Source: Anolis sagrei
Taxonomy: Eukaryota; Chordata; Lepidosauria; Squamata; Anolidae
Assembly (NCBI RefSeq): GCF_037176765.1
Contig: NC_090021.1
Span: forward strand, 151,971,370-152,035,369
Length of the DNA stretch: 64,000 nucleotides
Direction of reading: 5' to 3'
The notes under the pieces are model-generated. The model saw nothing but the letters and a program-made list of their open reading frames with translations, was not told the DNA's origin and did no database searches. Below are positions 1 to 10,400 of this stretch, piece by piece. The number at the start of each line of letters is the position of its first letter. Position 1 is the first letter of the stretch. The position numbers and the translations under genes were made by a program.

Positions 1-1230
1 TGACTGAAACACTGCTTTGTTTAGCTGTGCATAATCTTGTTTCAGCTCTTTTTGTGTAAAGCTCCTTAAGAGATATAGACAGACTTGCTGTAATGAACCC
101 ATCTGGCATCTATCGTTCTAAACAAAAACACAGTGTTTATATTATTTCTGTTATCCAAATTAACAGAAACATTACTTGTGATACTGTTTTTACTGAATAC
201 TGAAAAATCAAACAATCCTCAGAGAAAATTAAGAAGTACTTTCATGCTTTTCCCAATGTTTCAAAACTTGCAGTCTTTCTGCAGACTGCTAACTTAAAAT
301 GTAAAGTGCTATTCTTATAATGATAAAATACAACTCACAAAAGTAAATGTTAATTCCAGCCTTCTATGCTCAAGTCAAAGCTACCTGACAACATTTTTAA
401 TTTAAATAGGATTTTTGAAAAAATAAATTATATTTTGCTATATTTTTAAAATATTTTAAAAAGAAGTTAGGTCAAAACATACAATTTCTAATTATATTCT
501 TTAACTATACAGCAACCAATGAAAGATGAGAGATAATCTCATTGGTCCTTCTCTACAGGTGATGTATCCTAAAATACAGAGGCTCTTTTACTGTTTCTCA
601 AAAACTTGCAAGACAGAAAAGGTCAATGAATACAAGGTTAGGAAATGGAAGAGATCTGAACATGGACATGGACGCAGAATATTAATGCTGAAGATTCCTT
701 TTTTGATGAACAAAAAATTAATCGGAAAACAATTCAGCATTGATTACATTTCAAGTAAAATCTATAACTCTGAATATAAATATGGTTATATTAAACAGTA
801 ACATGCTTCTAGTAAACATATTTTAATAGAGATTTTAATTATTTATTTAATTATTAAAACTAAGTGTTTCAGGAAATTTCAATTACGATTTCAACCAGTT
901 TGATCACAATTAAATCAACTGTGCCTAGTACATCAACACTGTACGAACCCAGGCCACACAGCTCTTATCAGGTTAGAAAAAGCATCAGCAGCTAAATGAA
1001 TTCTGGTCTCTAAGCTCAGGCTTTTTCCTAGTTGTACAACAGGGAATAAATGTGTGGTTTTCCTAACTTGCCAAATGTACAAGTAGGCTAGCAAAGCTTC
1101 AGTTATGGAACTGGGACATCTTCATGTCCTGTGTCTGATTTTTTAAGGAAAAAAGGCTGAAGGGGCAGCATTACATGGGATCTGCCGTTTATTTGTTTAG
1201 GTAGCATTGCGATATATATCATACAGCAGA
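1..1230. other. Unannotated AT-rich part of FAM161A intron 1
   Basis: No coding exon, RNA gene or repeat family is recognised here. The sequence is AT-rich with only short chance ORFs. Because FAM161A exon 1 lies at 3417-3545 on the minus strand, this should be intronic DNA of that gene. Confidence 0.5.
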
Positions 1231-1234
1231 GCTT

Positions 1235-1730
1235 TCCAAACATTTCATATCAGTGACACACTTTTGAGACATGCATCATTTTGTGACACGGAGATTCAGT
1301 TTTATAGCAACCTGTAGGTTAAACCTTTTTATTGAAACTTTTTTATTCGGGCAGGGTTTTTAAAAGGAAGGCTTTTAAAATCAGGTCAGAGGGTTGCTGT
1401 GGCTTTAGTTTTGAATACATGTTTATCTGTTTTAAGGATTTAAACTATTAATGTTTATTTCTATTTTAATGTTTGTATATTTTTGGATTTTAAAATGTAC
1501 GGAAACGCTTTCAAGGTCTCCTTTGAGTCTCCTTTGTGGAGAGGAAAAAGTGGGGTATAAATAAACATCATCATCATCATGCAACTTCTTAAAAGAGATA
1601 CACACATATATAAATTGTAATAAAAATGTATGGGGACACAACTTATCTCATGAAATTCCTTTTATATGTGTGTGTGTGTGTTTAAAATATATGATTTATT
1701 GCTTATTTCACAGAGACTCATAGCACACTA
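1235..1730 (+). repeat. Old interspersed repeat, family not identified
   Basis: The stretch beginning agctttccaaacatttcat, followed by segments on non-recognised dispersed sequence, recurs in diverged form at 40475-40720, including the shared tail gatttattgcttatttcac. The recurrence shows it is an interspersed repeat. The family is unknown to me. Confidence 0.5.
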
Positions 1731-1979
1731 GAGCTGAAAAAGTAGGCAAAGAATCTGCACCCCGTCTGAAATCCTGTGTCTGCTTCCTGTTGAATCAGGG
1801 GCTTCAGGGGACTCATATGTGTTCCCCGTAGGTCCATGTCATTGTTGACATTTATATATTGACTTGAAGAACTCTCTACTGTGGTAAATTGACTATTCAA
1901 GGATTTCTACACTTGTATCAACTACCACCTGAGGAAGACGCCACATAGTCAAAACTGGTTGTGGTTTATGAACTGTGGA

Positions 1980-2255
1980 CTTCAAAAAAGGGCTGACAAA
2001 CCTTGATTTGCTGCTGACAAACATTGTTTTAAAAAATGACTTATAAACTTGTGCATTCTGCTGTAGGAATCAGATGTTTATCCCACATTAGGAAATTTTT
2101 TGATTCAGAGACTTGCAAAGAAAGGACTTAAAAACTTTGATTGGTTGTTTCTAAACTTGTGATTTTCAAAAAGGACTGATAAACTTGTGCATTTTACTGT
2201 AGGAATCAGGTGTTTATCCCACATAAAGGATTTTTTTGGTTTAGAGATTTGCATT
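1980..2255 (+). repeat. Two-copy tandem repeat, about 136-bp period
   Basis: The blocks aaacttgtgcatt, gtaggaatcag and gtttatcccacat occur once near 2045-2095 and again near 2181-2230 in the same order and spacing, with scattered substitutions. This is an imperfect tandem duplication of a unit of about 136 bp. Confidence 0.7.
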
Positions 2256-2400
2256 GTGTATCTCGGTTAAGTATACTTTGTACAAGCTGTTAGTACATTG
2301 AATGTTGTAGTACTACAGCACAGATCTAATGTACATTCTCATGATTATATAACTGCATTACTTTTTGTGTATAGTAGCCTTTTGCCCTTGTGCTTCAGGG

Positions 2401-2661
2401 GAGCCCCCGATGGCACAGTGGGTTAAACCCTTGTGCCAGCAGGACTGAAGACCGACAGGTAGCAGGTTCAAATCTAGGGAAAGTACAGATGAGCTCCCTC
2501 CGTCAGCTCCAGCTCCCCATGTGGGGACATGAGAGTAGCCTCCCACACGGATGGTGAAACCTCAGAAACATCCAGGCGTCCCCTGGGCAACACCCTTGCA
2601 GATGGTCACACCAGAAGTGACTTGCAGTTTCTCAAGTCGCCCCTGACATTAAAAAATGAGG
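2401..2661 (+). repeat. tRNA-derived SINE, sense orientation
   Basis: The 5' end reads gagcccccgatggcacagtg and looks like a tRNA A-box region. A B-box-like ggttcaaatc follows, then the SINE body, ending near cgcccctgacat and a short A-rich tail. It is flanked by gcttcaggg on both sides (2392-2400 and 2662-2670), a probable target duplication. The same family occurs inverted at 12807-13050. The family resembles the common anole tRNA-type SINEs; the exact name is not certain. Confidence 0.8.
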
Positions 2662-2806
2662 CTTCAGGGGAGGGGCCTTTAAAATGCTGTCAGAGGGGCA
2701 CTGGGTCTCCCTAAACTACAAGCCTCAAAATCCTTCAGAAGGCAGCCACAGGATTTCAGATAGGATGCAGACTCTTTGCTTACTTTTTCAGTTTTAGTGT
2801 GATACT

Positions 2807-2905
2807 GGGTTGTTATAGGTTTTTCGGGCTATATGGCCATGTTGTAGAAGCATTCTCTCCTGACGTTTTGCCTGCATCTATGGCAGGCATCCTCAGAGAT
2901 TGGGA
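2807..2905 (+). mobile_element. 99-bp solo terminal unit of a Penelope-like element
   Basis: It starts gggttgttataggtttttcg and runs to cctcagagattggga. This is the terminal module shared by all PLE copies in the window. It is bounded by an exact 16-bp direct repeat (gttttagtgtgatact at 2791-2806 and 2906-2921), so this tiny fragment was inserted as it stands. Read on the minus strand it holds the hammerhead-like core described under findings. Confidence 0.8.
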
Positions 2906-3063
2906 GTTTTAGTGTGATACTTTGAGACAGGTGGGGCATAGGAACGAAATTCAATGTAGAATATGCTGTAGCTGGAAAGAATAAACTGCAGGTGAAGATG
3001 TGTAAGTAGATGCAGGACCTGTGATTAATGGGGCTCTATGGGATTGTGAGTTAGGCTCACATT

Positions 3064-3236
3064 GGGTTGTAGGCTTTTCGGGCTATATGGTCATGTTGTA
3101 GAAGCATTCTCTCCTGATGTTTCGCCTGCATCTATGGCAGGCATCCGCAGAGGTTGTGCTTATAGAACTTGGCCATATAGCCCAAAAAACCTACAATAAC
3201 CCAGTGAATCTGGCCATGGAAGCCTTCGACAAGACA
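3064..3236. mobile_element. Inverted (foldback) Penelope-like insertion
   Basis: A left arm gggttgtaggcttttcgggc is answered by a partial opposite arm with gcccaaaaaacctacaataa, followed by the one-sided PLE terminus ending in ccttcgacaagaca. The flanks carry a 12-bp target duplication taggctcacatt (3052-3063 and 3237-3248). The right arm is incomplete. Confidence 0.75.
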
Positions 3237-3339
3237 TAGGCTCACATTTCCACTACTCGAAAGTATCCTAAGATCAATACAATTATTTCAGGTGGGATGC
3301 AGGCTCTTGGCCTAGTCTTTCAGCTCTAGTAGGGCACGG

Positions 3340-3735
3340 CGACCTTGTCAGGCAGGACGTGTGGGCCTGTCCTGGCTTCCCTCTGAGGCTGAGAGGGTGT
3401 GCTTTGAGGTACCCACCTGCGGCCAGGCTCCGTCCCCCCGCTCCCGCTCCCGCTCGTACAGCGCCGTGGGGGCCTTGGTGTGAGGGTCCACCGGCCTTCG
3501 GAGGCAGGACACAGCGAGGGAAGCGGCCCGGTGACCCGCATCCATCCCGCTCCCCGCGAGCGCGCGACTGAATGAAAGCCCTCGCTGGGTTACCAAGGCG
3601 CCCGGCTTGGGACGCTACGGCATCTCTTAGGGAACACAACACCTTCGCTAACGGCCGCGCGGACAGGACTCTCCTGAGGGCGGGGCCTCCAGGACAATTG
3701 TGCGCACGCGCCGAAAAGAACCGCACGTCGCCCAT
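3340..3735. promoter_or_regulatory. FAM161A CpG-island promoter with GC box and NRF1-like site
   Basis: This is a GC- and CpG-rich block in otherwise AT-rich DNA that covers FAM161A exon 1. Upstream of the start codon (higher coordinates) are a GC box gggcggggcc (3678-3687) and tgcgcacgcgc (3701-3711), which fits the NRF1 palindrome consensus in its core. The transcription start is not visible directly. The motifs suggest a housekeeping-type promoter directed to the minus strand. Confidence 0.6.
3417..3545 (-). CDS. FAM161A: FAM161A coding exon 1 (partial gene)
   Basis: The translated exon begins MDAGHRAASLAVSCLRRPVD and continues through PHTKAPTALYERERERG. From memory, the human FAM161A N-terminus reads MATSHRVAKLVASSLQ...PVNP...QYERE, a clear match. 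FAM161A is a centrosomal and ciliary microtubule-binding protein linked to photoreceptor disease in humans. I chose the ATG at 3545 because it aligns with the human start and has G at -3 and +4; an in-frame upstream ATG at 3596 would add 17 residues without known homology. The exon closes at a good donor, CAG|GTGGGT, giving 43 whole codons. The remaining exons lie at lower coordinates outside the window. The gene follows CCT4 on the same strand. Confidence 0.78.
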
Positions 3736-3884
3736 TGACAGAACTAAACTACATTGACCTCCAGCTGGCCCCATTCATCCTCTGTTGTCCCACTTTCTTA
3801 TCTCTCCTCCCAATTTCCCTCCCTCCTTCTTCATCTTACTGCAGCTGCTGCAGAATGAGTTCAAAGCCTTCCAGGTAGGCCCCC

Positions 3885-4335
3885 ATAGCCCAGGATTTGG
3901 CCCCGGTTTTTCTGTTTATCCCAGATTATCTGGCAGTGTGGACTCATATAAAGGTAAAGGTTGTCCCCTGACATTAAGTCCAGTCATGTCTGACTCTGGG
4001 GTGTGGTGCTCATCTCCATTTCTAAGCCGAAGAGCCGGCGTTGTCCATAGACACCTCCAAGGTCATATGGCCGGCATGACTGCATGGAGCGCAGTTACCT
4101 TCCCGCCGGAGTGGTACCTATTGATCTACTCACATTTGCATGTTTTCGAACTGCTAGGTTGGCAGAAGCTGGGGCTGACAGCGGAAGCTCACGCCGCTCC
4201 CTGGAATCGAACCTGCGACCTTTTGGTCAACAAGCTCAGCAGTTCAGTTCTTTAACCCACTGCGCCACCGGACTCATATAATCCAGTTTAAAACAGAAAA
4301 CCTGGGATCAGATTCTGGGATATAGGGCCTGTCGG
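3885..4335. mobile_element. Palindromic MITE split by a Sauria-type SINE
   Basis: MITE-like halves (cccaggatttgg...ctggcagtgtggactcatata and atccagtttaaaacagaaaa...ctgggatatagggcc) are complementary to each other and resemble the 80-bp MITE family found at 23, 26-28 and 50.5 kb. The SINE at 3952-4270 sits inside it. Confidence 0.55.
3952..4270 (-). repeat. Sauria-type SINE, antisense, with target duplication
   Basis: Read on the minus strand it begins ccggtggcgcagtgggttaa, has a tRNA-like head with a B box, and ends with the BovB-type tail ctggacttaatgtcagggga and cctttacctt. This is the layout of the Sauria SINE family. It is flanked by gactcatata on both sides (3941-3950 and 4271-4280). 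Confidence 0.85.
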
Positions 4336-4429
4336 GAAAAAACCCTTATTTTGCCTCTTTTGACTCAGGAGGAGTGCAAACTCTTGCCCAAGCAAAAGGG
4401 AAGCATGGATTATGCTGTAGAGCATACTC

Positions 4430-4548
4430 AGAAATTGTATTATTGTTTTAGCTGACGGTTTTATGTTGCGATGTTTTTAAGATGATGTAAACTGCCTAGG
4501 GTCCGCCTGAGGAAAGGTGGCATAGACATTTCCTAAATAAATAAATAA
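4430..4548 (+). repeat. L2/CR1-type LINE 3' tail
   Basis: The text gatgtaaactgcctagggtc ... ggtggcatagacatttc, ending in aaataaataaataaaa, is the usual 3' untranslated end of the L2-like LINEs in this window. Confidence 0.6.
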
Positions 4549-4940
4549 AAGGCAACTGCCTTCTCTCTTTGCTTGGGTTCCCCTCATTCAATAACCTTTG
4601 CCATCTTTACCATAAATGTATTGTCAAAGGTTGGAATCACAGGGTTGCTGTGAGTTTTTCAGGCTGTATGGCCATGTTTCAGTAGCATTTTCCCCTGACG
4701 TTTCACCTGCATCTTTGGCTAATGGCATCTTCAGAGGTTCTGTTGGCAGTGAAGCAAATGGGTGTGTGTGTATGTAGGGAATGCCCAGGGTGGGAGAAAG
4801 AACCCTTGTCTATTTGTTGCAGTTTGCAAGCTCGATTAGCATTGAATAGCTTTGCAACTGCAATCAATTAGTGAGAGTATTGTTGTCTGGAGGCATCATT
4901 TGGGAGGTAATAACGGGCACTTGGTTGTTTGCTGTCTGGA

Positions 4941-5454
4941 GTTGTTTTCTTTTTTAAAATATTTTTATTAGTTTTGAAAATAATGCACTTAAAAGGAGAA
5001 AGAGAAAGAAAAAAGAGAAAGAGGGGAACGGGGGGGGGGGGGCTGAAAGGGAGAGGGAAGGGTTGTGACTTAGTGATGAGTTGAGGTGTAAAGAGAAAGA
5101 AAAAAAGGGGGGTGCAGGATTGGTGGATGGAGGAGCATTTGTAGTCTTCATATTCTGTCCCGTAGGTTGATGGTATTTTTCCTTATCATTTTCCTTGTTT
5201 TCTGTCCTTGTATCTTTATTCTTTCTTATCGGATTCTTTCTTCTATGAAGTTCTTGACTGTGGTCCAATCAGTCTTCTCTTGTTTTCCCTTGATTGTTTC
5301 TAAGGTTGTGTGTAAGATAGTCCATATTCATAATTTCTGTAACTTTTATTATCCAGCCTTCAATACTTGGTGTGTCTTTCTCTTTCCACTTTTTAGCATA
5401 TGTGATTCTCGCAGCCGTAGTCAAGTAGCTAAATAATTTTTCCAGTATAGACAA
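4941..5454 (-). mobile_element. L1 LINE 3' end (sense part of an inverted L1)
   Basis: On the minus strand an open frame at 5454-5269 reads LTTAARITYAKKWKEKDTPS then IEGWIIKVTE, the C-terminal end of L1 ORF2 in vertebrates. It continues into a 3' UTR with pyrimidine-rich tracts and ends in an A-rich tail near 4945. Its 5' neighbour at 5455 is in the opposite orientation (see the next entry). Confidence 0.8.
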
Positions 5455-5947
5455 TTAAAAGAGGCATTCCAGAGACAAGAAAATTGGATTTGAAAAAGAA
5501 AAATCATGGGATAAGAACCTGATCTCTAAAAACAAACTAATTTCCAGAATTTACAAAATATTACTCGCTTGGTCAACGGAAAAAGAACATAAAAGAATGC
5601 ATGGTGAGGTGGGCACAAAACATCGGCCACAATATATGTATATCAGAATGGGAGAGCATATGGAACATCACACTAAAATACACAGACTCCCATGATCTAT
5701 GCGAGAAGTGGTACAAGATGATGTACCGCTGGTACATAACTCCAAGCAAATTATCCAAATGTTACAAGAACATGTCAGATAAATGTTGGAAATGCCATTC
5801 TCAGGTGGGTTCCTTTTTCCACCTCTGGTGGTCATGTAAAAAGGCAATTAAATTTTGGAAAATGATACTCATTGCAATGGAAAAGATTATTGGCCAACCC
5901 ATAGAACTGAAACCGAATACGTCTTACTAGGAATTGTCGAGTTCTCC
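5455..5947 (+). mobile_element. L1 ORF2 segment, inverted relative to its 3' half
   Basis: The plus frame 5601-5930 reads ISEWESIWNITLKYTDS..., KWYKMMYRWYITPSKLSKCY and CWKCHSQVGSFFHLWWSCKK, the L1 ORF2 region just upstream of the part found on the opposite strand at 5269-5454. The two segments meet head to head at about 5455. This is the structure produced by twin-primed reverse transcription (5' inversion). A short tgttttc repeat flanks the whole L1. Confidence 0.8.
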
Positions 5948-7284
5948 TGTTTTCAAGTGGTGTTTCTTTATTTACTGTATTGATTATGGTGTTTTTAATA
6001 CTGGTAACCAGAATTTGTTCATTTTCATGGTTTCCTCTGCATATTTGTGGATTTCAATGGCTTGTGGATTTCAGTTACCATAAATGCTGTCACAGCTGTC
6101 CTGGTTTTCATCTGAAATGTTGGGACATAGCTGTGAATTGGTGGCAGTTGGTAACTAGTCTCAAAGCTTAGTAAGAGAAGATTCTGTGCTATTCAAAAAT
6201 TGAGATTTATTGAGTAGGGAAAATGAGTTACAGCCATTTCTCAGGACTTGGTGGCCAGAGGAGTCTTCCATTACACTCCTGTATATTAAGAAATACATCC
6301 ATATGCATGGCAGAGCAGCTACCTTTACTCCCGCTGGCATGGATGGGGAGCAGGGATGTATGGTTATCATGAGCCCATATGAGGGATTTGTGTGCTGTCT
6401 TACAGTCACTTTGTACTGTATTTTAGCATTATAATTCTTGCAATTCAAAGGAGCAACATCTGCACCTCATTATCTTTAGGCTGGAGCTACACTTACTTCC
6501 TATTCACAAATAATCCATTAGTACTCTGAATCCGTTTTAGTTTTGCTTACAGATATTGCTACAAGCCACAAGTGTCCTGAAAAACCATCTGTGCATGCCG
6601 TTTCTCCTCACAAGTTTGAAGAACCCTTATATGTGCCTCTGGGATATGTGACTTACTATTTAGATACCCGCATTTCATCACATAATAGTCTCCATTGCAA
6701 AAAATGGGCTTTTTTCACTGTGCAACAGTTGCCACCACATAATAATCACACACCTCTTTTTTTCACCTTGCGTCTTAGAACAGAGACAGCAGTACTGGGT
6801 TTGGACAATCTTTTCGCAGCCTCACTGTATCCAAATTTCTAGGTGTTACAAGAAGTGACCAACACCTACTATTAAAAAGACATTGCCTTTAACTACCAAT
6901 TTGGGATAAAAATGTTGCATGTCTTGTATTTTCTTCAGAATACCGTTCTTAACATGTGTCAATCCTGTTCTTAGAAACTATTATTAGATTTATACGATAC
7001 AACATTTAATTATACCTTCAGTGAAATACATGCTAGATTTAAAAGTACCAATTGCTGACAGTTAACAGCTGACAGATACGGTTACAGCCCAAGACATGAC
7101 ATAAATAAAGCCCCACAAATTAAGTCTCACTAATTTCAAAGGATGTGAAATTGCTTAAGTCTCTTCAGCCACAATAGTAGAGTTTAAAGGTAGACATGGT
7201 CTAGCAAAGTGTAAAGCAGAGCTTTTGGCAATCAATGCAATATGTGTTCAAGTATTTTGTTATATAAAAAAATTAAAACAAAGC

Positions 7285-7436
7285 CTTTCAAATTTGAGGT
7301 TTTATTAATTTAAATTGACAAAAGTACGCCAGTGTAACTTGGAATTAAGCAGATGTCCAACACAGTTTGTGTGAAGACGTCATGTTAGAAACGTATGACA
7401 TGTTGCTGACCTGTGCTTTCTTTTCCTTTAGACCTT
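7285..7436 (-). other. CCT4: CCT4 3' untranslated region with AATAAA signal
   Basis: It follows the stop codon at 7439-7437. An AATAAA hexamer on the minus strand lies at 7306-7301, about 130 nt after the stop, so cleavage is expected near 7280-7290. The exact end is inference. Confidence 0.6.
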
Positions 7437-7451
7437 TCATCGAGTGTTTAC
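7437..7451 (-). CDS. CCT4: CCT4 exon 14 (last)
   Basis: It codes VNTR and then TGA, residues 541-544. The acceptor is a pyrimidine-rich tract ending tttttgcag. This tiny terminal exon gives the conserved DDVVNTR C-terminus. Confidence 0.93.
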   Translation of the reverse strand, partial: VNTR

Positions 7452-10400
7452 CTGCAAAAAATGAGAGATTATTGTATGACACTTCATCACTATATTACTT
7501 ATTTAACATTATTCAATATAATTTCCACTAATAATTACAATGCCTCTTTGAATCTTAACTATTTCATCAGTTGTCATTAAACACTCAGCATTTCAACACT
7601 GATGCAAGGCAGTAACAGATCTGTGAAATGTAACAAAGTAAACATTTGAGAGAACATTTTATGAGTATTTAAACTATGCTTACCACATCGTCAATCTTCA
7701 GGATGCTGCGTACGGTTTCTGTAGCCAGGGTGAGAGCGCTGACAGATACCAACAACGGTTGGACAACCAACTCCTCAAGGATATTGGAAATTCCACCCTA
7801 CAATGTAAGAACTGCCACTTTAGTTTATTAGAAATGACAAGCAGAAAATCTATTGTCAATACGTATTTCTCAGTGGTCTCATTATGGAGTAGGAGAAGAT
7901 GAAAAACAAATAAGCCCAAGTGCACAACCTATTAATAAGGTAGAACATTTCTATAGCAATTCCCTAAAACTACAGCTGGCAGTTTTCAAGTTAAGTGAAG
8001 TTTTTTTTAAGTATTTCATATCTAGGATAAAATTTTGGTAACAAAAGAATCTGGACTATATGCAACTACAGTATCTTATTCAGTTCCAATTTAAGTTGTT
8101 ACATTTCAGTTTGCATAAAAAAGTTTGAGAACATCCATATACCTGAGGCAAGTGCTCTTTAACTGTTTTCAAACAAGAAGCATATTTGTGAGAGGGGGCT
8201 AACAAATGAAAGCAAATACCACGTCTCCTTTTTCATTTAAAGGAAGGAGGAAAAGGATAAACACACTAGTAGTATGATGTAAATTAACTTCAATACCACT
8301 TAAACTCTAAATGATACTTTCCAAAATAATCTGCATTTTAAGACCCATCAAGCCATTAAGAGAGGCAGGTAACATAACAAAATGCATTATATTATTGTTG
8401 TTGTTATTTTGCACAGAATTAGGCAAGGAATCAATCCCTGCTCATTTGTTACTGAAGCCCAAGGCAAGTACGAGACAACATCAAATCCAGGATGCATTTT
8501 TTCCCCAAAAATGGGGTGTGTCTTGGAATTGATATAGTCCTGGAATGGCAGATTTAAAAAAAAAAAAAGAGGGTCAGGGCCAACTTTCTGGAGGTTGGGC
8601 GGCAGGGGCTCCAGAGAGAAAGAGCGAGGCCAGATATGGAGACAAGCCATCAAGTTTTTCTCTTTCTCTCTCTGCAGCTGCCTGCATTCCCAATGATACC
8701 AAACAGCATGAGAAATAGAGAGAGAAACAGAGAGAAAAGTCCAGGATGCTGAGCAGGCTCAAATAAAAAGGGTGCACCCTAGATTTGAAAATACCCCTTT
8801 TCCCAAAATTAAACAGCCAAAACAGATCCACATCTTACAATTGAGGGGGGTCTTACAACGTTATGGTTGCTGTACAGATGAACATGTTTAAGTTACACAT
8901 GTCATAGCAACATATCATAAACTAGATCTACCAAATAAGTAAATTGCACAAAAAGGCAAAATTCTGCAGAAGCATAAAATGATATACATGTAGCACTATT
9001 ATTTATCCCATGTCACTTTGCTTATTACCTTTCTAACGTTGATGCCAGCAGTCTTCTCTCCTTGTGCATGTCTGTTTCTCAACTCTGTGACAGTAGAAAT
9101 AGGGTTAAGGCCTGCATTTTCAGCCAGGGTAGACGGGATAATTTCCAGGGCTTCTCCAAAAGCACGGACACAATAAGACTCCATGCCACTTAAGATGCGT
9201 GAGTATTCATTCAAGCGTAATGCCAATTCTATTTCTGGTGCTCCACCACCAGCAATCAAAGCTCTGAAGTAAAAAAAAAATGAACAGTTTGAAATGTTAG
9301 AGACATATTTGTCACATGGAGTATGATTAAACCGATCCATGAAGCTGAAGCAGTTAGTACCTTTTCTTAACCAAACAGCGGATGACACACAAAGCATCAT
9401 GGATTGAACGCTCCGCTTCTTCAATCACTAGTTTGTTGGAACCGCGTACCACAATAGTTACGGTTTTCCCAGGGCTTGCACAGCCTGTAATCTGAAGTAC
9501 AAAAACACAATTACTGCAACATTTCTTTTCTTTTTCTGCTACTATGAACCAGACCTTTTAATGTTACATTGCAAAGAAAGCAACAATGCCAATGGAATAA
9601 AATACAATTAATTTTGACAAACCCTATGAAATACCACAGAATAAGAACAAATGAAGGTAACATGTAACTGTTCTAGCATGTAAAAGTGACAGAAATGTCA
9701 CAGTATGATGAGCTAGAGTTTATTCAATGACTGTAAATAATAATAATAAACTTTATTTACACCCCGCCACCATCTACCCAATGGGGACTCAGAGCGGCTT
9801 ACATGGGGCCAAGCCCGGACAACATGTTACAGCATTGGTTCTCAACCTGTGGGTCCCCCCAGATGTTTTGGCCTTCAACTCCCAGAAATCCTAACAGCTG
9901 GTATGCTGGCTGGGATTTCTGGGAGTTGTAGGCTAAAACACCTGGGGACCCACAGGTTGAGAACCACTGTATTACAGCAAAATAAAACCAGAACATAAAC
10001 AACAAGCAACATCATCAAAATTACATAGAAAAAAAAGTATAAACACAGTAACAAAATAACATTCCAATAAACACAATCACGATAACAGTGGGCGGGCCAC
10101 ATGTATAGGATAAAATTATTAAAAAAACACTAATGAGATAAAAAATAGGAGCAGGTTATTTGCAGCTCATAAAAACACACAGGGTTGTGTCTTTCCACTA
10201 AATATTACTTAATGCCCAATATAACTGGGATGCCTCATACTTTCCTTAAGGTTCTTAGTCTCAATAGAATCAGGATAATCTTCCCAAAGTAATTTCTTCA
10301 TTTTTTTGCTAAATATTTATTAGCTAGATAGCTGTGACCAGCAGTGCTGCAGAATTTGAAGCGGCATGAATGGAGGGCGAAAAAGAGAAACGTGCCAAGA

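Larger units (their letters stand above)
4615..6085 (-). mobile_element. Penelope-like element interrupted by an L1
   Basis: The left part (4615-4940) starts with the PLE terminal module: ggaatcacagggttgctgtg, then cctgacgtttcacctgcat. The right part (about 5948-6085) matches the antisense GIY-YIG coding end of the other PLEs (tttttaatactggtaaccag, tttgttcattttcatggttt). Between them is an L1 insertion. This copy is more diverged than the 38, 48 and 58-62 kb copies. Confidence 0.65.

Noticed and set aside
3580-3602. RFX X-box for the ciliary gene FAM161A (ggttaccaaggcgcc)
   Set aside because: The first half-site fits but the second does not match RRNRAC; too weak to call.
3283-3774. 163-codon minus-strand ORF over the CpG island
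   Set aside because: It is GC-rich with biased composition and no recognisable homology. The overlapping frame with MDAGHRAASLAV is the one that matches FAM161A.
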